NCBI GenBank assembly: GCA_022820365.1 | Contig: JAJEFO010000006.1 | Location: forward strand, 41,284-105,283 | Reading direction: 5' to 3' | DNA length: 64,000 nt | DNA from: Silicimonas sp. | GTDB taxonomy: Bacteria > Pseudomonadota > Alphaproteobacteria > Rhodobacterales > Rhodobacteraceae | In this document: positions 26,117-35,291 of the stretch, piece after piece | Position numbering within the stretch: the first letter of the stretch is position 1 | How the letters are laid out: each line of letters starts with the position of its first letter | Program-made: the position numbers and the translations under genes | The notes under the pieces: generated by a model | What the model saw: the letters and a program-made list of their open reading frames with translations, nothing else | What the model was told of the DNA's origin: nothing | Databases searched by the model: none

Positions 26117-26926
26117 TCATTGCATGATCATGCCGCCGTCGATCATGATGAGCTGTCCGGTCATGTAGTCGCTTTCATTCGAACAAAGGAACGCGGCCGT
26201 GCCCTTTACGTCGTCTGGCGTCGAGAGCCTCTTCATCAGGATCATGGTATTGGCGAGGTGATCCATCGACTGGCCTTCTTCCTCGAACATGCCGATCTCC
26301 ACGAGATCCTTGTCAAGCTGTTCCCAAAGCTCGGTCTTCACCACACCCGGGCCATAGCCGTTGACGGTGATCTTGTGCTCCCAGAGCGCCTTTGCGCCGC
26401 CGATGATCATGGCCAGAACGGCGTATTTCGAGCAGCAATAGGGAATGACATCCAGAAACGCGGTGCGCGACACGATCGACCCGACCGGAATGATCTTGTA
26501 AGGATGGTCATCCATCGGCCCTTGGGCGATCATCTGTCGGGCCGCCTCCTGCATGCCCAAAAGAACACCCTTGGCGTTGATGTTCATTACCATGTCCCAG
26601 TTATCTTCATCGATGTCCATGAACATGCGGGGCTTGTTCACACCGGCATTGAGAAGGGCGACGTTGATCGACCCATAGGCTTCAACGGTTCTTGCAACTG
26701 CCGCAGCGTTGTCTTCGCGGCTGGTAACGTCCATCCGCACGGCCACAGCCTGACCATTTCCGGCAGCATTGATACGCTCAGCCACTGCCTGAACACCGTC
26801 AAAATTTATATCGCCGATACAGACGTTCGCCCCCTGCTCCGCAAAACACTCCGCATTTGCTGCCCCCATGCCTTGTGCGGCGCCCGTAATAAGGATGTTC
26901 TTTCCAGCGAGTCGTTGCGTATCCAT
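26117..26926 (-). CDS. SDR-family oxidoreductase divergent from the sugar ABC operon
   Basis: Classical short-chain dehydrogenase of 269 residues from the ATG at 26926, chosen because GGGAGGA lies seven bases upstream. Motifs are TGAAQGMG near residue 13, NAGVNKP, the serine in IPVGSIVSR and the YCCSK tetrad with two cysteines. It is divergent from the ABC transporter genes with a 198-bp shared upstream region, so it may oxidise the imported sugar or polyol. The substrate is unassigned. Confidence 0.84.
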   Translation of the reverse strand: MDTQRLAGKNILITGAAQGMGAANAECFAEQGANVCIGDINFDGVQAVAERINAAGNGQAVAVRMDVTSREDNAAAVARTVEAYGSINVALLNAGVNKPRMFMDIDEDNWDMVMNINAKGVLLGMQEAARQMIAQGPMDDHPYKIIPVGSIVSRTAFLDVIPYCCSKYAVLAMIIGGAKALWEHKITVNGYGPGVVKTELWEQLDKDLVEIGMFEEEGQSMDHLANTMILMKRLSTPDDVKGTAAFLCSNESDYMTGQLIMIDGGMIMQ

Positions 26927-27090
26927 CTTGCGTCCTCCCAAGGCACGTCTCTTCAGTTTTCCGCAGAAACCTATCTCGAAGCAACTGCCGCCCACAGCCG
27001 GATTTGATCCGAATTGGACCAAGTTTATCCATTATGGACGAAAACGTGGAATTTGCCGCTGTATTATTTTGACAAACTACGCGCGGCGAA

Positions 27091-27110
27091 AGGAATTCGT
27101 CTAAATTCCT
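27091..27110. promoter_or_regulatory. Inverted repeat upstream of the ABC binding-protein gene
   Basis: AGGAATT and AATTCCT are separated by six bases, ending just before the ribosome-binding site of the binding-protein gene. A TTGACA hexamer lies at 27069-27074. It could be an operator for the transporter operon; no second copy was found to support this. Confidence 0.3.
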
Positions 27111-27124
27111 GAAGGGAGGACTCA

Positions 27125-28159
27125 ATGACGTATTTTGAAAGGACCATACGCAACGTGTTGGTCGGCGTGCTGGCTTTCGGTGCCATGGCGACCGCATCGC
27201 TCGCGCAGGACAAGCCGTCGATCATCTCGTTCAACGGCCCCGCCGGCGAGGCCTATATCGGACGGTTCATCAGGGGCATCAAGGATACTGCCGAACTCAA
27301 GGGCTTTGACATCCAGGTTTTTGAAAACCAGTTCAACCAAGCCGAACAGGACCAGCAGGTTCAGCAGGTTCTGGCAGCCGGCGTCCTGCCTGACGTCTTC
27401 ATCTGGTGGCCGTCCGACGCGGTCGCAGGCCTAGGGTCGCTGCGAGCACTTTCCAGGACAGGAGTTCCGGTTCTGAAAATCAACCAGCTTCCGAACGAGC
27501 AGGACAAGCAGTACATCTTTGGCTATGCTGGCCCAGATGACCGCTTGCGTGCCCGGAACGCCGGCTACATGATGCGCGAGGCGGCGGCGGCCAAGAAGGC
27601 TTCTGGCGGCGAAGGCTTCAACGTTCTGGTGCTGAGCTACCCGCACAGCTATGGTGGCTACGGCCTGTCGATCAACGCGTTCAAGGAAGCGATCGCCGGT
27701 TCGGACCTGACCATCATTGGCGACGTGGACGAGGGCTTCGGTCAGGCCAACGGCTATAAAGGTGCGGCAAAAGCCATCGCAGCGCTTCGCGACGAAGGCA
27801 TCCACTTTGTCTACGGCATGGACGATGCGATTCTCACCGGCGGCATCAAGGCGCTTGAGGAAGCAGGCTACACCATGGGAGAAGACGTGATTGCAGTCGG
27901 AACTGTCTGCAATGGCGACAAGCAGTTGATTGAGGAAGGCAAGCAGTTCGGCACCACGCTTCAGTCGCCGCTGCACGAAGGGCAGCTCGCCATCAAGATG
28001 GTCGAAGAGTATCTCGAGACCGGCGCGTTGGCGAACTACATCAACTTCACGCCGAACCCGGCGGTGACCGCGACAAACATCGACACTGTTGCGCTTCGCG
28101 GATATGACGGCAAGCTCTACGGCATCGACGAGCTGTGCTCCGGCGCCTGGGGCGGCTAA
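27125..28159 (+). CDS. Sugar-type ABC transporter periplasmic binding protein
   Basis: Binding protein of 344 residues of the periplasmic-binding-protein/LacI fold (RbsB-like). The signal peptide ends at about residue 27 (TASLA). The mature chain shows the type I pattern: IGRFIRGIKDTAELKGFDIQ, QQVLAAGVLPDVFIWWPSDA and GIHFVYGMDDAILTGGIKAL. GGAGG precedes the ATG by five bases. It heads the transporter operon and is followed by an intrinsic hairpin that should limit read-through to the ATPase and permeases. The ligand is probably a sugar, polyol or related compound; it cannot be specified. Confidence 0.88.
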   Translation: MTYFERTIRNVLVGVLAFGAMATASLAQDKPSIISFNGPAGEAYIGRFIRGIKDTAELKGFDIQVFENQFNQAEQDQQVQQVLAAGVLPDVFIWWPSDAVAGLGSLRALSRTGVPVLKINQLPNEQDKQYIFGYAGPDDRLRARNAGYMMREAAAAKKASGGEGFNVLVLSYPHSYGGYGLSINAFKEAIAGSDLTIIGDVDEGFGQANGYKGAAKAIAALRDEGIHFVYGMDDAILTGGIKALEEAGYTMGEDVIAVGTVCNGDKQLIEEGKQFGTTLQSPLHEGQLAIKMVEEYLETGALANYINFTPNPAVTATNIDTVALRGYDGKLYGIDELCSGAWGG

Positions 28160-28173
28160 GCCCAGAAACCAGG

Positions 28174-28205
28174 AAGGGCGCCCTAGCGACAGGGCGCCCT
28201 TTTTC
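28174..28205 (+). terminator. Intrinsic terminator/attenuator after the binding-protein gene
   Basis: AGGGCGCCCT is repeated around a 6-nt loop. Because the sequence is self-complementary it forms a perfect 10-bp GC-rich stem, directly followed by TTTTT. Its position inside the operon suggests partial termination that raises the binding protein relative to the membrane components. Confidence 0.8.
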
Positions 28206-28247
28206 CGCTAAGAACAGGAGAGTCCCGACTGGATCAGGGAGGTGGCC

Positions 28248-29777
28248 ATGGCGGATCAACTGCTTCTTCAGCTCACAAACATCAGCCGCGACTATGGTGC
28301 GATCCAGGCGTTGAAAGGCGCGACCTTTGAAATCGGACGTGGCGAAATCATGGGATTGGTCGGCGAGAACGGTGCCGGAAAGTCCACTTTGGTAAAGATC
28401 ATCGGAGGGTTCGACACAGGTTTCACCGGAGAGTACTTCTATGACGGTGAAGTCCGCCACTTCGGCAGCCCTACTGCCGCCGAACATGCCGGTATCGCCA
28501 TCGCCCAGCAGGAGTTGAGCCTGATCCCGACGATGAGCGTCGCCGAAAACATCTTTCTTGCAGGCGACGGCGTCCCGCAAATTGCCTCTAAAGGCTTGCT
28601 CGGGAAGAAGGCTAAGCCGTTCCTGGAAGAGGTCGGGCTTGGACACATCAACCCGATGCGCGTCACGAACCGACTTTCCGTCGGTGAACAGCATCTGGTT
28701 GAGGTTGCGCGGCTGATTGCGCACAACCCGCAGGTGCTAATCCTTGACGAGCCCACGGCAGCACTTGGCGAGACAGATTCAATCCGAATCCTGGACATGG
28801 TGAAACGCCTGAAGGATCGCGGAAAATCGGTGATTTACGTGAGCCATCGATTGGACGAGATATTCAAGATCTGCGACCGGGTTACGGTGCTGCGGGACGG
28901 CGAAAGCCAGGCTCCCCGCGCGGCGACGGACATGGATGTCAACGCTCTCGTTGAACTCATGCTGGGTTTCGAGCTTGGTGACATGTACCCGGCGCGCAAA
29001 CCGATCACGCGCGAGACCCCTACCCTGAGAGTGCGGGATCTCTGGCCGGACGGCATCCTCGAACCCATCAGTTTCGAAGTATATCCCGGGGAAATACTGG
29101 GCCTTGCAGGGCAGCTTGGGTCGGGCACCTCCGAGATCCTCGGAGCCATGACCGGATCCACGAAATCGCGCGGCGGAACGTTGCACTACAACGGCGAGGA
29201 ATTCATGGCCTCGCGTCCAAAGGACGCCATCCGCCGCGGCATTGCCTTCTGTTCCGAAGATCGAAAACATGACGGGCTGTTCCTTGGTCGCCCGATCATG
29301 GAGAACCTGTCGGCCCCGGCGATCGAAACGATCTCGCGCAACGGACTTCTGAACGGCGCGAAAGAACGGGCTTCGACGACAGAGAACGCCATCAAGTTTA
29401 CCGTGGACCCTAAGCGCCTGCCGCAGGAGGCCGGAGTCCTTTCAGGAGGAAACCAGCAGAAGGTTGCGCTTGGCAAGTGGCTGTCGATCTCGCCCAAGGT
29501 GATCCTTGTGAACGAACCCACACGCGGCGTGGACGTTGGCGCACGGGCCGAGATCTACCAGATTCTCCGCGATCTTGCGGACCAGGGGGCCGCCATCGTC
29601 GTGGCTTCGACCGACATACAGGAAATCACCAACTTGCCGGACCGGATCATCAGTTTTTATCGCGGGGTCCGGATCGGCGATCTGCAACTGGACGAGATGA
29701 CCTCGGCCAACATCCTTGAACAGATCACCGACCCCTTCCACGAAGCGGGCATTGCCGTGTCGGAGAAAGCAACATGA
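28248..29777 (+). CDS. Sugar-type ABC transporter ATP-binding protein (two domains)
   Basis: Fused two-domain ATPase of 509 residues, of the RbsA/MglA type. The first half has Walker A GENGAGKST, signature LSVGEQ and Walker B ILDEPTAAL. The second half has the usual degenerate Walker A (GQLGSGTSE, no lysine), signature LSGGNQQK and VNEPTRGVD. The ATG at 28248 is chosen because AGGGAGG lies six bases upstream; the GTG six bases earlier would sit on the ribosome-binding site. It overlaps the first permease gene by 4 bp (ATGA). Confidence 0.9.
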   Translation: MADQLLLQLTNISRDYGAIQALKGATFEIGRGEIMGLVGENGAGKSTLVKIIGGFDTGFTGEYFYDGEVRHFGSPTAAEHAGIAIAQQELSLIPTMSVAENIFLAGDGVPQIASKGLLGKKAKPFLEEVGLGHINPMRVTNRLSVGEQHLVEVARLIAHNPQVLILDEPTAALGETDSIRILDMVKRLKDRGKSVIYVSHRLDEIFKICDRVTVLRDGESQAPRAATDMDVNALVELMLGFELGDMYPARKPITRETPTLRVRDLWPDGILEPISFEVYPGEILGLAGQLGSGTSEILGAMTGSTKSRGGTLHYNGEEFMASRPKDAIRRGIAFCSEDRKHDGLFLGRPIMENLSAPAIETISRNGLLNGAKERASTTENAIKFTVDPKRLPQEAGVLSGGNQQKVALGKWLSISPKVILVNEPTRGVDVGARAEIYQILRDLADQGAAIVVASTDIQEITNLPDRIISFYRGVRIGDLQLDEMTSANILEQITDPFHEAGIAVSEKAT

Positions 29778-30847
29778 CCGACGCAACTGCAATGTCGGGC
29801 GACGACCTCAACTTCATCCAGCGCATTCGCAGGGACTATTCGCCATTGGTCATCATAATGGTGGGGCTATTCCTCTTCGTGTTTGTGGCCGGAGCAACAC
29901 TTACCGACGACTTCCTGACATGGTTCAATGTCAAGACGATAATCCGGGACGCCGCTTTGGTCGGCATCATGGCCATCGGACTGACTTTCGTGACCCTCAG
30001 CGGCAACTTCTTCCTATTGTCGATGAAGGAGATCGCGGCCCTTTCCATCATTTGCTTTGCCACGCTCATGGGGGCGGACTGGAATCAATGGGGCCCTGCC
30101 GACGGCGATCCGACTACCTCGGCCTTGATGACGACCTTCCTCGTCGCCTTTGCGGCCACGATGATCATCGCGACGATCACGGGCGCAATGCAGGGCGCCC
30201 TGATCGGCCTTGGCGGCAACCCGATCGTTGTTACGCTTGGTGCCGCGGGACTGTTCTTCGGGATCGGGTCCTGGTGGTCGGACAACCTTGTCGTCAGTTA
30301 CCGCCGCCCGCATGGGGCTGAATGGCTGGGGACCGGGTCCTTCATCGGGGACATTCCGAACATTACCGTGGCTTTCATCATCATCGCGATCTTAGCCGAG
30401 TTGACCCTGCGCTACACCACCTTCGGTCGACAGGTCTACCTGGTCGGTGCCAACCGTGCGGCAGGACGGGCGACCGGGCACGAGAACTTCGGCATGGCGA
30501 TCAAGTGCTGCATCATCGCGAGTGTCTGCGCTGCATTCGTCGCTGTGGCGTTCTCGGGCCAGGTTTCATCTGCGCATGTGAATTACTTCTCGTCCGAATT
30601 CGGATCTTCAGGAGACATGACGATCATGGTCATCGCCATTGTCATGGTCGGCGGGAACTCAATCATGGGCGGCTACGGTTCAACGCTCCGCACGTCGCTC
30701 GGCGCGATCTTCATTTCAAGCATCGACAACATGATGGTCTTGAATGGCTTCAACTCGGGCGCGCGGGTGCTTGCCGTCGGCCTGATGATCGTCTTTTCCA
30801 TCATCGTCTTTGCCTTAGTCCGCCGCGGCAGCCGGGCCGTGGAATAG
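29774..30847 (+). CDS. Sugar-type ABC transporter permease
   Basis: Inner-membrane permease of 357 residues with about nine hydrophobic segments, of the RbsC/branched-chain permease superfamily. The loop containing GTGSFIGDIPN and the GGNSIMGGYGSTLRTSLGA region near the C-terminus are characteristic; the latter contacts the ATPase. It overlaps the ATPase gene by 4 bp and is followed after 9 bp by a second permease gene. The two probably form a heterodimer. Confidence 0.88.
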   Translation: MTDATAMSGDDLNFIQRIRRDYSPLVIIMVGLFLFVFVAGATLTDDFLTWFNVKTIIRDAALVGIMAIGLTFVTLSGNFFLLSMKEIAALSIICFATLMGADWNQWGPADGDPTTSALMTTFLVAFAATMIIATITGAMQGALIGLGGNPIVVTLGAAGLFFGIGSWWSDNLVVSYRRPHGAEWLGTGSFIGDIPNITVAFIIIAILAELTLRYTTFGRQVYLVGANRAAGRATGHENFGMAIKCCIIASVCAAFVAVAFSGQVSSAHVNYFSSEFGSSGDMTIMVIAIVMVGGNSIMGGYGSTLRTSLGAIFISSIDNMMVLNGFNSGARVLAVGLMIVFSIIVFALVRRGSRAVE

Positions 30848-30856
30848 GAGGAACCC

Positions 30857-31897
30857 ATGGAACGCATCAAGCACTTTGTCACCGAAAACCCGGATCTGGT
30901 CTTTGCCATTTTGCTGGCTGTCGGCGTATTCACCTTCTTCGCGATCACCGAGCCGCTTTTCTTCACGCATCGGACCGGCTTTGCGATCATGGAACGTTTC
31001 GCGGTTCTTGGTCTTGTTGGGCTGGCATTGACGCTTTGCATCATCGCCGGGGAAATCGACCTTTCGATTGGCTCGAACGCGGCGCTCGCAGCGGTGATCA
31101 CGGTGCGATTCACCGACGATTGGGGGGCCGTCAACGCACTTCTTCTGGCCTTGGCGATCTCGACCACGATCGGCGCAATTCAGGGGTATTTCATCGCCTA
31201 TCTGAGGATCCGCGCCATCGTTCTGACAGTGGGGACGTTGATGCTCCTGCGTGGCGTGGCGCTCTTTGCAGCTGAAGAGAAGACGGTCATGCTGACCGAT
31301 TTCCGCATTCCCGACTTCATCTCTACCAAGATGCTCGTCTACTTCTCGCCCGCTTCGCTCCTGGTCATCGCGATGTTCATTATCGTCGGGTTGTTCATGA
31401 CCTACACGCGCTATGGCCGCGAAATCTATGCCATTGGCGGCGCCCGGAAGGAGGCCTTGGCATCAGGCATCTCGCTGCAGCGCCCGATGATCATCGTTTT
31501 CGCTATCTCGGGCTTTTGTGCTGGGCTGGGCGGCATTATCATCGGCTTGCGCTCGGGCACGGCACAGGCGCTCGGGCTTCAATACCTACTGCTGGCCGGA
31601 ACGGTGGCTGCCTTCATTGGCGGCGTGTCAATTCTTGGCGGCAAGGGCGGAGTCATCGGTGCGGCAATCGGAACGCTGACGGTGAATTTCCTGAACACCG
31701 GGCTGGTATTCAACGTGACGCCCTCATTCATGGTCCAGCTCTACCTTGGCATACTCCTTCTGGTCGTCATCATGTTCCAGACCGGCAGCCGCGTCTTCGA
31801 CGAACGCCAACGACGAAGCCAGCTTCTCAACGATGCTGACCGACGACGAAGTATCTTGGCCGACAAGATTGCCGAACTCCGACGACCATCCGGATAG
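30857..31897 (+). CDS. Sugar-type ABC transporter permease (second)
   Basis: Second RbsC-like permease of 346 residues. It has the family segment LCIIAGEIDLSIGSNAALAA early, and GGVSILGGKGGVIGAAIGTL near the end, the coupling-helix region. The start has AGGAGGAA just upstream. It closes the transporter operon; the regulator gene begins about 70 bp downstream, after an inverted repeat. Confidence 0.88.
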   Translation: MERIKHFVTENPDLVFAILLAVGVFTFFAITEPLFFTHRTGFAIMERFAVLGLVGLALTLCIIAGEIDLSIGSNAALAAVITVRFTDDWGAVNALLLALAISTTIGAIQGYFIAYLRIRAIVLTVGTLMLLRGVALFAAEEKTVMLTDFRIPDFISTKMLVYFSPASLLVIAMFIIVGLFMTYTRYGREIYAIGGARKEALASGISLQRPMIIVFAISGFCAGLGGIIIGLRSGTAQALGLQYLLLAGTVAAFIGGVSILGGKGGVIGAAIGTLTVNFLNTGLVFNVTPSFMVQLYLGILLLVVIMFQTGSRVFDERQRRSQLLNDADRRRSILADKIAELRRPSG

Positions 31898-31934
31898 TCA
31901 CGGCAAAGCTGGAAGAATATCCAGATCGGACATA

Positions 31935-31969
31935 ATCTGACCCCGAGCAATGCCGGGGAGGGGTCAGAT
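31935..31969. promoter_or_regulatory. Inverted repeat overlapping the regulator's ribosome-binding site
   Basis: ATCTGACCCC and GGGGTCAGAT (exact reverse complements) are 15 bases apart. The right arm contains part of the GGGGAGGGG ribosome-binding site of the downstream regulator gene. It could be an autoregulatory operator or an RNA hairpin hiding the ribosome-binding site. Confidence 0.5.
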
Positions 31970-31970
31970 C

Positions 31971-33791
31971 GTGCCGGAACTGCCAGGGGCGCTGAGAGAA
32001 GTCATGAACCTTCAGCGAGGACAATCAAGAGCCCGACCGGAAGGCCCGTTCGAAAGCGGTGATGTGCCGCGAGCCAAAGGAATCTCAGGAGAGGAATTCG
32101 CGCTTTTCCTGGATTTCATCGACGCGCTCGGCGACGAAGCAGATCAGGTGCTGAGCCTCAAGCGCGGCTACAATGAGACCCGGATGATCACCACGCTCCT
32201 GCGCAATCATCTGCAGGGCAAGCTAACCACAAAAAGCTTGCTGGCGAACGCAAGCGGTTTGGGTTACGGCACGGCGATCAGGGCAATCAACTCTATCGAG
32301 AAACGCGGTCTCTTGATCCGGCGCCCAAGAACAGCGACCGGCAAGAGCTTTTCCCTGCACCCTTCCGACAAGCTGATTGCCGAATGGCAGGAATACGCGC
32401 GCCGCGTGCGCGGTGCGATCAGCTCGACCCTTGGCATTGGAACGGCGGGGAAAGGCGGCATCGGCGACTATTTCTTCGGTTCTTCCTATGGCGACAACCT
32501 GACGATCCCGCCGCCGACTCCGCTGCAATCGAAGCTGGATCTGCAGAGCGACCTTCGCGTTCTTGTCCATGCCGACCCAACATTCATGGCGATGAACGTG
32601 CTCAAGCGACAGTTCGAGGGCCTGTTCGGTGTCGGCATGAACAGCCGGGCGCTGTCAATTGACCGGTTGCGCCAGGAAATCCTGGCAAACGCGGTGCAAG
32701 ACACGTCTCGCTACGACATCATCGCCTGCGACCTCCCGTGGTTCGGTGAACTTGCAGAAAAAAGCGTCCTTCTTCCGATCAACGATCTTATTGACGAGAG
32801 CAAGGTAGACATCGGCGATTTTCACAAGGTCGCACTCGCTTCCGCACGGTATGGCGGCGATCAGTATGGGCTCCCGGTCCAAACGACGCCCGAGTTGCTT
32901 TGCGTCAGGCGCGACCTTTGCGACGCCGCTGGAATCGGTGTGCCATTCACGATCTCGGACACTCTTGAGACTGCACGCGCCTTGCACAACCGGCCGCAAG
33001 GTCAGTCAGGCATTGCGTGGAATGCTGCACGCGGGACACCCCTTGGGCACACCTTCATGTTCGTCATGGGAGCTATGGGGCGGCCTTTCCTGAACCTGGC
33101 GCAAGTCGGTGATCACTTCGATGCGGAATGGCCCCAAGGCGAGAACCTCCGGCCAATGCTGCAATCCGACGAGGCCTTTGCGACGGCAGAATACCTCAGC
33201 GAACTGCTGGACTACTCACCCGTGTCGATTCTGTCGATGTCCTGGTACGAACGCGCCCGCGCCTATGCGGACGGCGAAGTCGCGATGGCGTATTGTGCTA
33301 CGCTTCTGGCACCTCTCTTTGAGCTGAATTCGGATTCGCCTGCCTTTGGCGTGACCGAGTTCCTGCCTCATCCATACGGGCCGGGCGGCAAGCCAATCGC
33401 GCCGGTAGGCGGCTACGCCTTGGCAATCCCGTCCAACATAGCGCCTGATCGCATTGATGCGGCCTGGAAGGCACTACAGTCCTTCACCTCGCCTCAGACC
33501 ATCAAGCTCTACATCGAAAACGGCAGCCTTGTGACACCTCGCTTCAGCGTCAGCATGGACCGGAAAGTGCGCAGTGTGTCGCCGTTGATCTCGATTGTCG
33601 ATGGCATGGCACGATCTGGGATCTTGCAGTATTGGCCACGGCCACCCGTTCCAGAGATCACCGAACTGATTGAAATCATAGGAACTGAACTGCACGACAT
33701 GCTCCAGGGCGCGACAAGTGTCGGCACGGCTCTAATGAACGCGCAGAACCGTGCAGACGCCTTGATGCGGGCACGTGGGCACTATGTTTAG
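31971..33791 (+). CDS. One-component regulator: winged helix fused to family-1 solute-binding domain
   Basis: Protein of about 606 residues from GTG 31971 (GGGGAGGGG upstream); ATG 31950 and ATG 32004 are alternatives. No signal peptide is present, so it should be cytoplasmic. Residues about 70-135 form a winged-helix domain (LTTKSLLANASGLGYGTAIR, EKRGLLIRRPR). From about residue 190 to the end it resembles an extracellular solute-binding protein of the ABC family 1, with YDIIACDLPWFGELAE, YGLPVQTTPELLCVRRDLC and VGGYALAIPSN. The likely role is a ligand-sensing regulator of the preceding ABC operon. A binding-protein fold as effector domain is known in LacI and LysR proteins, but this combination with a family-1 binding protein is unusual. 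Confidence 0.75.
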   Translation: MPELPGALREVMNLQRGQSRARPEGPFESGDVPRAKGISGEEFALFLDFIDALGDEADQVLSLKRGYNETRMITTLLRNHLQGKLTTKSLLANASGLGYGTAIRAINSIEKRGLLIRRPRTATGKSFSLHPSDKLIAEWQEYARRVRGAISSTLGIGTAGKGGIGDYFFGSSYGDNLTIPPPTPLQSKLDLQSDLRVLVHADPTFMAMNVLKRQFEGLFGVGMNSRALSIDRLRQEILANAVQDTSRYDIIACDLPWFGELAEKSVLLPINDLIDESKVDIGDFHKVALASARYGGDQYGLPVQTTPELLCVRRDLCDAAGIGVPFTISDTLETARALHNRPQGQSGIAWNAARGTPLGHTFMFVMGAMGRPFLNLAQVGDHFDAEWPQGENLRPMLQSDEAFATAEYLSELLDYSPVSILSMSWYERARAYADGEVAMAYCATLLAPLFELNSDSPAFGVTEFLPHPYGPGGKPIAPVGGYALAIPSNIAPDRIDAAWKALQSFTSPQTIKLYIENGSLVTPRFSVSMDRKVRSVSPLISIVDGMARSGILQYWPRPPVPEITELIEIIGTELHDMLQGATSVGTALMNAQNRADALMRARGHYV

Positions 33792-34105
33792 CCGTGGCGA
33801 CCAACACGCGAGCGCATTGCCAGTAGCTGCTCCAAAGTCCCGCAACTTTGCTCGCTGCGAGCGAACATGCGCAAAGCGTGGTCTAGGTGGACGCCACCGC
33901 AGATACACCGGTCGCCTTCATCCCATGTCCCGCAACGTATGCAACTCCCCTGCGGCAGAGCCGCAAATCGGCACTCCCTGCCGGATGCACACAGCCGGCC
34001 ACCCCGTCGACATCATCCGGAATGTGCATGGGAGCCGCAGCCCCGCATGCACAGGTATCATTCGACAACCGACCATCTGGAAATGCGCTGCCCGACACCC
34101 ATCCA
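33792..34105. other. Intergenic region between convergent genes
   Basis: About 314 bp between the regulator stop and the LivK-like gene stop. Short cysteine-containing minus-strand frames occur, but they have neither ribosome-binding sites nor recognisable domains. Confidence 0.45.
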
Positions 34106-35260
34106 TCACTGGCGTGCGACCTCTATCCAGTTGCCCTCTACGATCTTGGAAATGACGATCACGTCAGCACCCTGATGGTCGCCAGGACCGTAGTCGATGT
34201 CCACGCCCAGGAACGCATCAGCATACTCGAGGCTCTCCACCGCGGCTTGAAAGGACTCGTGCGTCAGGTCTGGGCCGGCAGCATCGAGCGCACGCACCAG
34301 CAGCTCCGCAGCGGAGCGCCCGAGAAGCGCGCCAGTGGGCGGGACTTCGCCGGTGGCTTCCTGATAGTTCGCGACCCACTTTGCCAGGGTCGGGTTGTCC
34401 ATGCGCGCAACGATGTCCGACCATCCGGCAGATGCGTACATGCCTTCCGTCACGCCCCCGGGAACCCTTGCCACCGCGGTATGAAAGGAGGCTGATGAAC
34501 CCATGAAGTTCACGTCAGTCCAGCCGATCTTCTTGGCCGTCGCCACTGCCGTGATGACTTGGCGCAGCCCGAGCGCGATGGCGATGGTGTCGCAGCCGTC
34601 AGCCCTCAGCTTGGTCAGGGAGCCGACGAAGTCCTGCTCGTCCGGCCTGTGAGTCGTCTCTGACGCGAAATTCAGCCCCAGTTCCGATGAGATGTCCTTG
34701 GCGCCTTCGGCGATCTCCTGACCGAAGTCGGATGGAATGTACATGGCGCAAATGTTCGTCGCGCCTTCGTTCTTCACCAGGTAGCTCACACCAGCCCGGA
34801 TCTGGTCGTAGTAGGACGAGACGCTCGCGTACTTGTACGGCGCCGGCGGATCAAGCAACTGGCGCCCCACCGAAAGAGGGGCGATGTTGGGAACGCCACG
34901 CCCTTCCAGCAGCGGAAACAAGGCGACATTCATCGGCGTTCCCGTCGTCAGGAACATCGCGAAGACCCTGTCGGAGTTCAGCAGCTTGTTGAACCCGGTC
35001 ATGGCCCTCGGCAGCTGGTAGCCATGGTCCTCCACGATCAAGCGAATCTTGCGGCCATGCACACCGCCCGAGGCATTGATTTCATCGAAATGGAGATTGG
35101 CGGCCCGAACCGCAGGCGCGCCAAATCCCGCGAATGGGCCAGACAGGTCAGAGTTGCTGCCGATCAGCACCTCTTCGTCCGACACGCCCTGGGTTTGCGC
35201 CGTTGCCGCACCGCACATCAACAGGGACACGACGAATGCGTTCTTGAACAGGTTCTTCAT
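34106..35260 (-). CDS. Branched-chain amino-acid-type ABC substrate-binding protein (LivK-like)
   Basis: Periplasmic binding protein of 384 residues. The signal peptide ends at about residue 21 (CGAATA). The N-terminal mature part has DEEVLIGSNSDLSGPFAGFG, a typical LivK/Leu-Ile-Val binding signature, followed by INASGGVHGRKIRLIVEDHG. The start at 35260 gives a proper signal peptide; an ATG at 35272 is also possible. It is the last gene of a minus-strand unit with livHMGF and an acyl-CoA ligase. The ligand is more likely an aromatic or aliphatic acid than an amino acid. Confidence 0.87.
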   Translation of the reverse strand: MKNLFKNAFVVSLLMCGAATAQTQGVSDEEVLIGSNSDLSGPFAGFGAPAVRAANLHFDEINASGGVHGRKIRLIVEDHGYQLPRAMTGFNKLLNSDRVFAMFLTTGTPMNVALFPLLEGRGVPNIAPLSVGRQLLDPPAPYKYASVSSYYDQIRAGVSYLVKNEGATNICAMYIPSDFGQEIAEGAKDISSELGLNFASETTHRPDEQDFVGSLTKLRADGCDTIAIALGLRQVITAVATAKKIGWTDVNFMGSSASFHTAVARVPGGVTEGMYASAGWSDIVARMDNPTLAKWVANYQEATGEVPPTGALLGRSAAELLVRALDAAGPDLTHESFQAAVESLEYADAFLGVDIDYGPGDHQGADVIVISKIVEGNWIEVARQ

Positions 35261-35291
35261 GGCTTCAGGCATCCTATCTGGTCGTTCAGCA

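Noticed and set aside
25772..27007. 411-codon plus-strand open frame
   Set aside because: Overlaps the SDR gene at 26117-26926 on the opposite strand; no family similarity.
33883..34098. 71-codon cysteine-containing minus-strand frame
   Set aside because: No ribosome-binding site, no recognisable zinc-ribbon spacing and overlapping frames of similar quality.
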